Shown here: positions 26,701-36,612 of the stretch, one piece after another
Layout of the letters: every line of letters starts with the position of its first letter
How positions within the stretch are numbered: position 1 is the first letter of the stretch
Source of the DNA: Lathyrus oleraceus
Lineage: Eukaryota > Streptophyta > Magnoliopsida > Fabales > Fabaceae
Assembly (NCBI RefSeq): GCF_024323335.1
Contig: NC_066585.1
Coordinates: 532,594,582-532,658,581 of the forward strand
Length of the DNA stretch: 64,000 nucleotides
Direction: 5' to 3'
The notes under the pieces: generated by a model
The model's input: only the letters and a program-made list of their open reading frames with translations
Told to the model about the DNA's origin: nothing
Databases searched by the model: none
Program-made: the position numbers and the translations under genes

Positions 26701-27078
26701 CTCATTAACGTCCGGGCCCTCAGATGGCTCGGAATGATAGATGGGTTCATCTGCCCTTGGCAAGGTATGCACTACAGGAGGAGCAGCAGTGAGGACCGGG
26801 CTAGATGCCGGCATATGAACGAAGGTCGGAGCAGGGATGTCTGGCATGAAACCTGGAGGCATGCCCCAAGGGTACCCGACGGGCATGGCATTGGGCATAA
26901 ACTGAACATTGGCAGTAGGCACAACAGAAGTAGCAACCTCTGAAATCACAGTCCTCTGGACGGGAGATGCAGGCGGTTGAGCTGGTTGGTTCTGAGCAGC
27001 AAGAAGTTGCTCCATCAGGGCGCCAAGCCTGGCGACTTCATCTCTCAGTTCTCTGTTCTCTTGTTCAAGCTGATCCAT
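23770..27078 (-). CDS. Gag-protease polyprotein, Ogre-like (element B, intact)
   Basis: This is one open frame of 1102 residues. It would make the structural Gag of the virus-like particle and the aspartic protease that matures it, in the cytoplasm. Residues 1-35 form a heptad-like coiled coil (MDQLEQENRELRDEVARL). A retrotransposon gag domain follows at roughly 130-300 (with FKVPDFEKYKG and LRWYMNLNSANIQSF). A Gln-rich linker lies near 380-420. An atypical knuckle-like motif, CVYHSGAPGHNIENC, falls near 490-505. The protease has LVDTGSSLNVLP near residue 857 and the downstream SCLLGRPW. The chosen start is the first Met; element A shares it, and it lies 291 bases downstream of the ORF1 stop. 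The frame ends in an acidic tail and stops before any RT. An intact frame in an element without polymerase suggests recent loss or selection for providing Gag. Expression is unproven. Confidence 0.9.
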   Translation of the reverse strand: MDQLEQENRELRDEVARLGALMEQLLAAQNQPAQPPASPVQRTVISEVATSVVPTANVQFMPNAMPVGYPWGMPPGFMPDIPAPTFVHMPASSPVLTAAPPVVHTLPRADEPIYHSEPSEGPDVNEKMDAMNDQFLELRKELKTLRGKDLFGKSAAELCLVPGVKIPIKFKVPDFEKYKGNTCPLAHLVMYARKMSTQTDNDQLLIHYFQDSLSGAALRWYMNLNSANIQSFNDLGEAFVKQYKYNVDMAPDRDQLRSMSQKDKETFKEYAQRWRELAAQITPPLEEKEMTKIFLKTLSSFYYERMVASAPSDFTEMVNMGMRLEEGVREGRLAKDEGSSSKRYGSFAKKKDGEAHDVQSHRSRKPPVQGKPIRRAGHQHQVAHIAPVFKDNSQQYQPQQQYQQPQYQQQQRPQQQAYQPRGSTTNQANLNYDRKKISFDPIPMSYAELYPSLLERKLVTPRDPPAIPANPQWWYKPDQHCVYHSGAPGHNIENCYPLKTKVQDLMRCGILSFEDSGPNVTKNPLPSHGKSVNMVQGCPGKYKVKYVSHIRQSLVELHRLLCQYSHMVHDHDKCRICSANRLGCNQVRRELQELLDEGTIEILQNRNVDEDEPEVNVISPVFKLPEPVVIRYDSSKPKTSPSLVIKPAGPMPYSSDRAVPFRYNPVAVQDGVEVPLPSTAVTNIADVSGLTRSGRVFSAPAKAPVASESAERPVGTAVNIQNPALDVARPSSIQKTPTSSAGPSGISNEETDEMLRLIKKSEYNVVDQLLHTPSKISILSLLLHSEPHREALQKVLDLAYVDHDVTIEQFDSIVANITACNTLSFSDADLPEEGRDHNMALHISLNCKSDAMSNVLVDTGSSLNVLPKSTLSRLSYQGPPMRQSGVVVKAFDGSRKTVIGEVDLPIKIGPSDFQVTFQVMDIHPSYSCLLGRPWIHEAGAVTSTLHQKLKFVKNKKLVVVGGEKALLVSHLSSFSYIDAEDEVGTPFQALSIDEPIEKKSPSFASYRDAKLAIECGAVAGLGKVIELEDNKSRAGIGFCSGAYNEYGLFTSGGFIHDDQPDEEEAAAIIEEDAEDMSNFVIPGGVCHNWVAVDVPTVIHRSE

Positions 27079-27369
27079 TACTCTTGCAGAATTGGCTCGG
27101 GTATAATACCGGTGAGTCAGCTTGTCTTCAAAATAAATGAAGAGCAGAGTCAGGACAAGAAGACCAGAAACAAGGTACCTGCTTATGCGACATGATGCAT
27201 GACATGCTTGTGCAGATGCTTTGTTTTATTTTCAAGGAACCCTTAGGGTTTTATTTGCAATATTTTGAATATTTGAGCATTTTTAATTCACATGGAAAAT
27301 CTCATTCAATATATTCAACAAAGGAGTACAGCATATTCACTATTACAAAGAGGAAAGGAAAATAACATC

Positions 27370-28818
27370 CTATGGATCCCTAGGAGCTCTGGATGCTAGA
27401 AGACGAGAGGCACACAACTTCTTGATCTCTCTCTCATAAGCTGCTTCCATATCCGCCTTTGCCTTGGCAAGCTGATCATACTTCCTCTTCCAGAATTTGG
27501 AAGACTGAGGAAGTAAAGAAGTCCATGCATCATTCGGATCGTCGATCACCTGATGCTCAAGAAACTCTATCAGAGCGTCTTTCTCCTTAATCTGTTGCAG
27601 CAATTCTTCTCTTTCACGGATCCAAGCACGTGAAAGGTCCTCTTCTCTCAACTCCTCTACACGTTGGATAGGGAGGGTTGAAGGCCCAGCCACATCCAAA
27701 GGTGCAGGTCTCGGATAATCATAAGGCATCAGATAAGTGGCAGCTCTCTGTCTGACCCAAGAAGTATAAGGCTCCAAAGCAATGCAATTCTTCGGACCCA
27801 ATTCATTCCTACTCTTCCTTCGGATATTGCGCCAAGCACGGACGAATCTGGCTTTCAAGCCTTGGGAATCTTTACCCTCCTGAAAGAATACACCTTCTAA
27901 CAGAATGTTATGAGGTTTATCCTTTAGGGGGAACCCAAGCTGACGACGTGCAAGTGTAGGGTTGTAGCTGATCCCACCACATGTACCAAGAAGAGGCACA
28001 TTCGGGAATTCACCACAAGAATCAATAATCTGCACAGTATCATATACGCGATCGTACCAAGAGATATCATCATTAGTGAGAGACATAAGCCTCTGTGACC
28101 AACGTAGACATCCCTTATTCTCCTTAAAAGCAATGGTCTGCGGCAAGTGCGAAATAAACCACTTGTACAGCAAAGGTAGACAGCAGACAATAACTCCACT
28201 ACCCTTCATATTCCTCAGGTGCAGAGAGAAATAGGCATCACCCAACAAGGTCGGAACCGGATTAAGAACCGAGAAGATCCTAATAGCATTCATGTCCACG
28301 AACTTGTCGAAGTTGGGGAATAGTACTAAGCCATAGATGAGTAGCACAAACAAAGCCTCGAAGGCATCTTCGCTCCTGGCTTCTCCATAGAAGGTAGCTT
28401 GAGCGACAAGGAACTCTGAAGAGAAACCCTTAATCCCACCTTTGGTAATCAGATTGGCTTTGATCAAAGCTTCATCTATATGCAACAGACTAGCAATCTC
28501 CTTAGCAGAGGGAATACTCTCTAGGCCACTGAACGGCACCAGATCCAGAATAGGAATCCCAATAAGGTGAGAGTATTCTTCCAAAGTAGGCAACAGCTGG
28601 AAGTCCGGAAATAAGAAGCAGCGATACAGCGGATCATAGAACTGGGCAAGAGTGTTCATCAATCCCTCATCCACCTGAGTAGTCAACAGCGGCAGAAGCT
28701 TCCCATATCGAGCCTTGAAACCCAGGGGATCTAGTACATAAGATGTCAGATTCCTTAACTTTTTTACATCAGGTTGTCTAAAGTTGTACTTCTTCGTATG
28801 CCTCTTTGGTCTTTCCAT
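27370..28818 (-). CDS. Ogre-type ORF1 protein of unknown function (element B, intact)
   Basis: This 482-residue frame lies upstream of gag, in the place where Ogre-like elements carry an additional ORF. It begins MERPKRHTKKYNF, a basic N-terminus. A globular region follows that resembles the plant proteins I know as DUF7745-like, with FYDPLYRCFLFPDFQLLPTL near residues 60-85 and LLGTCGGISYNP near 285-295. The C-terminal 90 residues are charged and predicted helical or coiled-coil (REREELLQQIKEKDALIEFL). No enzymatic motif is visible. The frame is uninterrupted, while the copy in element A has a frameshift. The role in the life cycle is not established, and the family assignment is from memory of sequence style only. 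Confidence 0.85.
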   Translation of the reverse strand: MERPKRHTKKYNFRQPDVKKLRNLTSYVLDPLGFKARYGKLLPLLTTQVDEGLMNTLAQFYDPLYRCFLFPDFQLLPTLEEYSHLIGIPILDLVPFSGLESIPSAKEIASLLHIDEALIKANLITKGGIKGFSSEFLVAQATFYGEARSEDAFEALFVLLIYGLVLFPNFDKFVDMNAIRIFSVLNPVPTLLGDAYFSLHLRNMKGSGVIVCCLPLLYKWFISHLPQTIAFKENKGCLRWSQRLMSLTNDDISWYDRVYDTVQIIDSCGEFPNVPLLGTCGGISYNPTLARRQLGFPLKDKPHNILLEGVFFQEGKDSQGLKARFVRAWRNIRRKSRNELGPKNCIALEPYTSWVRQRAATYLMPYDYPRPAPLDVAGPSTLPIQRVEELREEDLSRAWIREREELLQQIKEKDALIEFLEHQVIDDPNDAWTSLLPQSSKFWKRKYDQLAKAKADMEAAYEREIKKLCASRLLASRAPRDP

Positions 28819-29814
28819 GTCTGAAAATTTTGCAAATAAACCCTTTTAAGTTCCTTGAAAATTTTCTCTTTTTCTTTTTGATGACATGAAATGTAGATGA
28901 ATGCATGAATGTATGAATGCAACAATCACACTCAAGGATCAAGCAAAGCACACCAAACAAAGGTCGTGGGAAAGCTCATTGTATCCCTAATATCAATCAT
29001 CCATTTTGGTGGATTTAGGTTTTCACCTTATCGACACCCAAGTTCCATTGATATTAACGGTACATGAACCGGCTCAAACATCCTTAATATCAACCAGCCG
29101 CTTTGGTGGATTTTAGGTTTTACACCTGATCCGGGATCCATTGATATTAACGATATTTGAACGACTCAACCACGAATCACGGGTTTGCTGAGAGTCACGA
29201 GCATGGAGTCTTGGTTAAGAACCACCCAAAGGGAGTGTACTAGGGTTTAAACCTGCCAGACATGTTCTACCAGAGGTTCCCATAATCATCGTCCCATCTC
29301 TCGGATATTATCGGAGGAACGAATACTCGTATTCCAAAAATATTCTCGAGAGAGACTCTTATGAGTGTAGTATCGCGTGACAATCGCATCAGAACTTACA
29401 TCTGAACGACCTCCGCACTACGTCCTAAAAATAGGCCAAGATGGGTTTGGTAAACTAAGGTCCTTGGCTTCTAAGGCACATGATTGAAAGAATAATGCCT
29501 AACCACAAATGACTTGTGTGACATTATTAATCCAACATGACCTCCACCAAGTGAATGGACTCGCAAGTCAACTGGCTAAGGACTACTCCACACCAGTCAA
29601 CAAGACTATGCCATTCTCCTATCCTAGAGTGCACTCGAGTTCGGGTATAGAACTCATCTCACAGAGATCACCAAAGCAAATAGCAATTGTATATCAAGCA
29701 ATTCACACATTACAATCAATACAGTTATCCCAAATTGTACAAAAATATGTCAAATAACAAGTAATAATATATCACACAAAGGTGAAAAGTAGGCAATACC
29801 ACCAAGGATGATCA
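28819..29814 (-). mobile_element. 5' untranslated leader of element B
   Basis: This is about 1 kb between the primer-binding site and ORF1, with no gene. It holds two degenerate copies of a block containing 'ccattgatattaacg' and 'ttggtggatt' (about 28990-29160). The sequence is the same as in element A. Confidence 0.75.
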
Positions 29815-29832
29815 TCCCCAGCAGAGTCGCCA
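29815..29832 (-). other. Primer-binding site of element B
   Basis: TGGCGACTCTGCTGGGGA on the - strand, six bases downstream of the end of LTR 3. It is identical to the site of element A. Confidence 0.85.
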
Positions 29833-29838
29833 CTTTTC

Positions 29839-32800
29839 TGTAGCGGTGTATTCGTTACTATATGATCTATTGGTTAAATCATAAGCAAAGCATACAATGA
29901 ATATAGAGTCGCCACCGCACTTTTATTTATCCTAAGGACTGGTTAAAAAGCGAACAAAAACCTAAGAAGTTTTACACGTAGAAAACTAATAAAAAGATCA
30001 GAGATCGGGGTAAGGGGTAAATTACGCAATGGGAAGGTGTTAGGCACCCAATGCGTCCTAGGTACTCCTAGGGAGCCCTTTTCACACTTGTTGTTTGAAA
30101 ATATTTATTTGTTTTTTGACATAAGTATTGTGCAAACATGATTGGGATGATGAGGAAAGAATGTACAAATTAATTATTTTTGTGTTCGAACGGATGAACC
30201 CGTTGCCTACGTACCTTCCATCAAAGGTAAGGATCAAAACGCCGTAGTTCGGCTAAAAACTTCCAAAAGTTAGTGGATTCAATTTTAAAACAAAAGCTCA
30301 AAGGTCTTACGTTACCCACGGGAGAAAACTCAACCTTGTATAACAACTAGTCCACCATGTGAGAAAAGCTTCCACTTGCCAGAGAGGGGTTAACCCTATA
30401 ATAGGCAAGGAAGACTTACAATTCATCTACTAAGGACAAATAGGTGAGATTAATATCAACCAACTAGGGTAAATCAAACCTACAGCTAATGTATGAAAAC
30501 TTAACAAACATGGACAAAGCCACAAAATCATTTGAATGGGTGAAGTTATTTGGATTATTTACAAAAAGGTCAAAGTATGATTAAAGTCAATTCAAAATGA
30601 AGTATTTACAAAAATGAAGTTTGGAAAAATCATGGACTTAAGGTCCAAGTTTCTAATTTGAAAAGAAGGTGAGAATGTTTGCACAACACTTATTTCAAAG
30701 TTTTAACATGTGTGAAAAGGTAGGACACAATGGGGTGAATGGATAATGGTGGAATGTAATACTTCTTAGAAGGGTCCACCTCTTGAAATCATATAGAAGA
30801 TGATTCAAGTGGGTCCTTAGGAATAGGCTACAAATGAGCAATGAACATGGTAACAGATGAAAGTAAATAAAAGCGGATACTGGATGCCACTCAATGGTCT
30901 TATACCTGTCTCCTAAAACAAGTAAGGATATCAGAAGCCACTCTATGGACTTACACTAATCTCCATCAGAATACAACAAAAACAAAACGGGGAAGTCAAC
31001 TGCCAATCTATCTGGACTTATGTTAACCTCCACAGTATGATCCTAGGAAAACAAATGCCACATCACAGGGACTTACAATGAATCCTCACATACAACAATA
31101 AATGCACCAGGCAATGGGTATGAGTGACCAATGAGGTCTTACACTCTACCCCTTCCATGTCATGGGAACAGATGCCAGCTTACAGGGACTTATAACTGGT
31201 TCCTCAATGGGTAATCAAACAAATCACATAGGTATGAAATAATGGACATGCTACAAGGAGCGATGAATGATATTAAATGCACTAAGGCAAGCAAGCAATC
31301 ATGTACAAATGAGTAATAAATCACAAATAGTCATGTAGCACACTCTATAGCCAAACAAGGAGGCTCAATCAAAAGGGTTTGACTATGAAAGTCCACTGTA
31401 ATAGGTAAGTGTCGCTCTTAACCTGGCCATTGAGAGGCTCAGGTGAAGCAGATGAAAGGATATGAGGGGTGTGCCTCATTGCTTCTATCTCAAGTTCGAG
31501 AGAGCATGTAAATATAAGAATGTGGGGGAGTTCAGAAAGATGGAACTCTTTCCCCAATTAGACTCGATAGATCTTGGGCTTGGATCTCAATGCTACAACC
31601 ATGTAATGGGAGCAAGGAGAAGACTCACTGAATAGTGGGAGATAGGCTACTTATCTCTACCTTCCACCAATTGCCTCAAATGAGGACTTTTCCTGCTTGG
31701 GACAAATATAAACATACACAATCAATGCCTCTTAAGGAGGACTTCAGACAATTTGCCCGGTCAAATAACAGACCGGGTCTCCAGACTACATGAAGAAGAA
31801 GGTGCAATACCTCAATGCCAATTGCTATTTAAGCAAAGCAATGCAAGTTCTTAAGAGAACTGAGCAACTAAAGGGTACCTGGAAACGATCAAGTATAATC
31901 AGCATCCCATTCATAAACAGATAACAACATAAGAATCAATTAACAAAGCACAATTATACAAATAATGATGTGCATAGCACAAGGCTCACATGAACCAAAA
32001 TCCTACAAAACAAGTTGGTTAGTGTATAAGTCAAGTGACACAATCCAAAATGTGGAGCAAATCCCTTAATCATTATCTTTAACCTGAAAAGGCACAATCA
32101 CACTCAAATGTAAGTACTATGACCACTAGGACTAGCCTAGGGTCAAAAGGATGGAAAAATCCTAAAACAGCAACCAATTCATGATCAAAATCAAGTTATT
32201 TCTATAACAAAGGGATCCCAATTGGTCCCATATTCAAACTATGCTCCTATTTTAAATTATGCAACTTGGAAGGCAAAAGGTGCAAACATGGATCACATAT
32301 GAATGGCCAGAATGATTACATCCAAAAAAATATCAAAACAACACAGTAAATTCCATAAAAATTATATCCTAAATAGAGGACATTCAACAAGCTACATGTC
32401 AATTTTCAAGCAATTTGGATTAGTGGAACTATGGGAATTAATTCAACATGTCAAAGCATGCAAAAACGCAACCAAATAAGGTCCAAAAATATGCACCAAC
32501 TTCAATTAAATGGTAAACAGTAATGGTACATGGGAAATTAGTAGGACCAAAGCCAAATGCAAGCTTAAGGTGTCAAAAACTACTCTACCAAATTTCATGG
32601 TCATTGGATAAAGTATGCGGATATGGCAGCATATATACAAAGGTGTCACCAACAAGGTCCAAAAAATGATAGGCAGAATATAAAATTCCTAATCAATTTG
32701 GAAATGGATTGTAAAAATCCACAAAAATTCACAGTGAATATTAACATGTTAATGGTGCTACATGCAAAAAAATTAAGGCCATTGGCCAAGGGGAAGCATG

Positions 32801-35239
32801 GTAAAAAATTCAGGGAACACAGCATATCACATTGTGTCACATATTTCCACACTCAAGTTCAATAATTCATAGCTAAAAGCCCAGAGGTCCAAAAAATGCA
32901 AATCCTATGTCAAAAATTCCATAAATGAGTTAAGATTCTACATCTAAAATTCAATTAATTTGGATTATGTATGGTGATTATATAATTAAAATGGTGAGAC
33001 ATGTGAATTTTGTGTACATTAGAAAAATCTCTATGGCAATTAAATTTTTCACCAAGCAACATTTTATTTTTTTGATTCTATAAAATAATAGGGAAAAAAA
33101 AGAAGATTAACAAAAAAACCTGAATTTATTTGGATTATTATTGGTGGTTTTATGATTTTTTGAAGATTTAAATAATTTATTGAATAATTATTTAATGTTA
33201 ATTAGGATTAAATATTGCAGCAGTGGCAGAACCGTGAATATCTAAGCCAAGCCAAGAATGCACAGTGGCGTTTTAATGTGGTGGCGGCTTCTAACTGGTC
33301 CATGCTAGCGCCAAACTGAGATTTGAAAATGGCCAGGAAGTGAAGTGGATTGAACGCAGCAAATTCCCAGAATTTCTCGTTCTTCACCGCATGTTCATCG
33401 CAAGCTCCAATGCCAGCTTCGGTCACGGGAAAATCTTCACCAAATCGTGCGAACCTTATACCGTTGGAATCGTCTCGCCGTGTACATCTCAACTATGTAA
33501 TCAATTCCACCTAACTCCTAACACAGCTCACGGATCGATCGAATAAAGGTTTCGCGTCAAAGCTTCGAGTTCGGATTTCTCAACCTATAGTCCACCGTTT
33601 CACAAACCGAGCCTAGCATGATAAACTACATCTAACAAACTACCACACGCATATGAACATTTATCAATTCTTGAGATTCGAAAATTTACCGTCGTTTGAT
33701 GACAGTGATGAATCGTGAGGTATTGGCGTGTGAAAGTCAAAAACAGTTGCAGAATGATCTTCCAGGAGTTGAATGCTATGCTCAAATTCAATCGAAATTG
33801 CTTCTAATGCGCGAAAATCGAATTCACCATTGATGGAGCTTTCTTGGACAGTTGCGAATGGTGGCTCTTCTCGATTCAAACTTCCAAAACAGATGGAGTA
33901 GAGGATGGTGGAAGATCAACACAAAAGGAATTTCGAGAATTCGTCAAGAATTGGTGAAGTTTGATCAATTTTTGTGTGAAGTGTTCTTGGTGAAAGATGG
34001 AGAAAATGAGAGAATTGGAGAATTTCTCTTTTTGATTTTCTGTTGTGATTTGTGAATTATGATTAACCAATGCAATTCTGTTATAGATTATCTATATATA
34101 CCAAGCTTTTAATCCACCAATAAACATGATTAGTGAAAAAAATGGTAATTAGTGAAAATTGGCTTATGTGTGAATTTGCTTTTAAGCTCTTTTTTACTTA
34201 GAAGCACATTCTGCAGAATTTGGATACTTGAAACAAGTCCAAAATATCAATTGGGAGCTGTTGGTATTGGCCTCATTTGCAAATTCCCAATATTTCCAAA
34301 AATGGACCATTTTGCCCCTCTCCTTAAATTGATTCACTTCAAAAATGGCATTTTGCATGGAGCCTTTTCCAAAAAAATCCAATTATGCAACTTTGAAGTA
34401 CACATTAAATGGAGTTTGTGCATATAAAGAACTTGCATTTTGGATAAACCACGTGGTAGTTATGCCCTCCCGATTACGGGTCTTTTTTGAAATTCATCTG
34501 ATCATATCTTGCAAACCACACATTGGATTTTTGAGTTCTTGGACTTTTTGGAAAGGTGAGCTCAAGATCTTCAACTTTTATGTTGGACAAATTTTGATTT
34601 GAAGCTTTTATCATGAATTTATCTTGAGGGGAAAAACTTTCCATTTTGGGCAGCTGAGATTACAGGTCCATTTGCCACTTTGGGAAACTTTCTATCTGAG
34701 CTCAATTCCTTCAACCTTGACCTTTGAAATGACAAATGAAGTTTATATAGACATGAATGAGGTCTTTCTAACCAATTCCAGTCATCAAATCACTGATTAT
34801 ATGCACAGTTGACCACAGTTGACTTTTATTGACTTTTGTTTGACTGGGCCAAGTTCTGATGAATTCCAAGCCTTTTTCACATGAGACCTTGGTTCCAAAT
34901 GATACCACAAGTTATATGAACCTTTCATGAATGATCATGGTGTCCAAATTCTTCAAGAATGGCCACCATCTATTGCTCAAGGCCTGATTTGACTGTTTGA
35001 CTGATGATCGCTTCAGCTGCAAGAAACAAGGTTAGATGACAATATTTTTGTACTTTTGGTTAGTAAACACATGAAAAGCAATGATATACAAGTGCAATAC
35101 ATGCTTGGTGATCAAGAATCACACTCACAAGGTATCCCACCCACTAAGAGGGAAGCTAGGGTATGCATTGATCCTTGAGGCCATGATATGATATGATATG
35201 GGCCATGAGGGATCTTAGGGCCAAAATTGGGGTCTTACA
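29839..35239 (-). repeat. LTR 3 (right; 5' LTR of element B)
   Basis: This LTR is 5401 bp, TGTA to TACA. Its private differences from LTR 2, found by eye, are near 31227 (G to C), 32551 (T to G), 32950 (one T lost), 33679 (T to C), 34375 (one A gained) and 34641 (T to C). On the - strand it would supply the promoter for element B. The candidate TATA box is at about 34092-34101. Confidence 0.95.
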
Positions 35240-35244
35240 GCAAG
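35240..35244. repeat. Target-site duplication, right copy (GCAAG)
   Basis: This follows TACA of LTR 3 directly and matches 611-615. Confidence 0.9.
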
Positions 35245-35700
35245 CATAAAACATCTCATGCATCATGACATTGCATGAGGCTAACGTTATTTTTCAGGTT
35301 AATTATCCTCTTGATACAATCAAAACAAAGGTCCATTCGGACAGACATCTGTATCAGTTACATTCAGGATTCAACTACACCTTTCAAATATACTCCATGT
35401 CAACATTCATTCTGGCATTCTCCCAATGGTGGCATCTCTAAGCCCACCCCAGATATTCTCTGCAAATATTATCAGATACAGCCTAACGTACGGTTCATTC
35501 TGATTCAGCCCAACATATGACTCTTTCAACTCAGATACGGTCTAACGTACGATCCATTCTGACTCTCAGCAACTCCAATACGGTCTAACGTACGACCCAT
35601 TTGGACCTCCAGCTCAGATACGATCTAGCGTACGATCCCTTCTGATCTTCAACGACTCAAGTATGGTTTAATGGACGACCAAGTTAAACCTTCATTTTCT

Positions 35701-36148
35701 CAGGTGCTACCTTCGGACAGGTACATTCCTGAATGGTAGTCTAGTATACGACTACTCCCTTTCTCAGGTGCTACCTTCGGACAGGTACATTCCTGAATGG
35801 TAGTCTAGTATACGACTACTCCCTTTCTCAGGTGCTACCTTCGGACAGGTACATTCCTGAATGGTAGTCTAGTATACGACTACTCCCTTTCTCAGGTGCT
35901 ACCTTCGGACAGGTACATTCCTGAATGGTAGTCTAGTATACGACTACTCCCTTGCTCAGGTGCTACCTTCGGACAGGTACATTCCTGAATGGTAGTCTAG
36001 TATATGGCTACTCCCTTTCTCAGGTGCTACCTTCGAACAAGTACATTCCTGAATGATAGTTTAGTATATGGCTACTCCCTTACTCAGATGCTACCTTCGG
36101 ACAGGTACATTCCTGAATGGTGGGCTGGTATACGACTATTCCCTCTTC
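35701..36148 (+). repeat. 64-bp tandem repeat array in element X, about 7 units
   Basis: Units starting caggtgctaccttcggacag begin at 35701, 35765, 35829, 35893, 35957, 36021 and 36085, an exact period of 64 bp. The first four are almost identical and the last three drift (for example tatatggcta for tatacgacta). Tandem repeats in this place, between pol and the 3' LTR, are known in Ogre-like elements. Confidence 0.95.
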
Positions 36149-36601
36149 GGCAGATTCCGCCTAGCAGACGGCACATTCTGCAACTCAGATACGATCTAGC
36201 GTACGATCCATTCTGATCTTTCATCCCCAGCAAAGTCATCCGCCTAATGAACAGCTCACTCTGGTATTCAGACACGATCTAACGTATGATCCATTCTGAT
36301 CCCTTATCCCCAGCAGTATAGCATACTCTAACTCCCCAGCGAAGTCAACAGCATAATGGAGGGTTCACTATACGGTCTGATGTATGACCCGGTGTGACAC
36401 CCATGTCTCTAGATATCGTCTAACATACGACACAATCTGGAAATTTCCTCAGCAAGTTTCTTGGATGGCATCTCTAAGCCCATCTCCGTCAAGACTGATG
36501 GACAAGCGCAAATTTTCGGGGCATTATAGTGTTCAATAATCTTTCACCTCCAGACCACGAACGACACATGCCATTCTACTCTCTCGGTGCAAGAATATTG
36601 A

Positions 36602-36612
36602 ACAGGGGCAGC
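36602..36612 (+). promoter_or_regulatory. Polypurine tract of element X
   Basis: ACAGGGGCAGC abuts TGTC at the start of the LTR. It has the same form and position as the tracts of the other elements here. Confidence 0.75.

Larger units (their letters stand above)
17578..29838 (-). mobile_element. Internal region of element B (non-autonomous Ogre-like)
   Basis: Reading right to left, the order is primer-binding site, leader, ORF1, gag-protease, a short spacer, the last 112 residues of integrase, a 5-kb repeat-rich 3' region and the polypurine tract. Reverse transcriptase, both RNase H domains and the integrase catalytic core are missing. The element could supply Gag and protease but would need polymerase and integrase from an autonomous relative. 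With its two LTRs (12177-35239) it is about 23.1 kb, within the size range I recall for Ogre elements. Confidence 0.9.
616..35239 (-). mobile_element. Tandem Ogre-like LTR retrotransposon: LTR-A-LTR-B-LTR in one target duplication
   Basis: Three near-identical LTRs (616-6017, 12177-17577, 29839-35239) enclose two internal regions, A (6159 bp) and B (12261 bp). All coding regions read on the - strand, so the 5' LTR of B is the rightmost and the middle LTR is shared. The block is flanked by GCAAG on both sides, while the middle LTR is not flanked by target duplications. Ogre/Tat affiliation rests on five features: very long LTRs; an extra ORF upstream of gag; a gag-protease ORF with an LVDTGSS active site; a primer-binding site reading TGGCGACTCTGCTGGGGA, which I recall as the tRNA-Arg type used by Ogre; and a long repeat-rich 3' region. 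LTR-LTR divergence is about 0.1%, so the insertion is young. Unequal recombination between LTRs is the simplest origin. Assembly error is the main alternative. Confidence 0.9.
35240..36600 (+). mobile_element. 3' untranslated region of element X, right part
   Basis: This continues the sequence interrupted at 615 and runs up to a polypurine tract. Besides the 64-bp array (listed separately) it contains many diverged copies of 'cagatacgatctagcgtacgatcc' (35520-35680, 36185-36300, 36370-36430) and 'ccccagcaaagtc' phrases. The 81-residue and 70-residue open frames here are products of the repeats. Confidence 0.7.
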
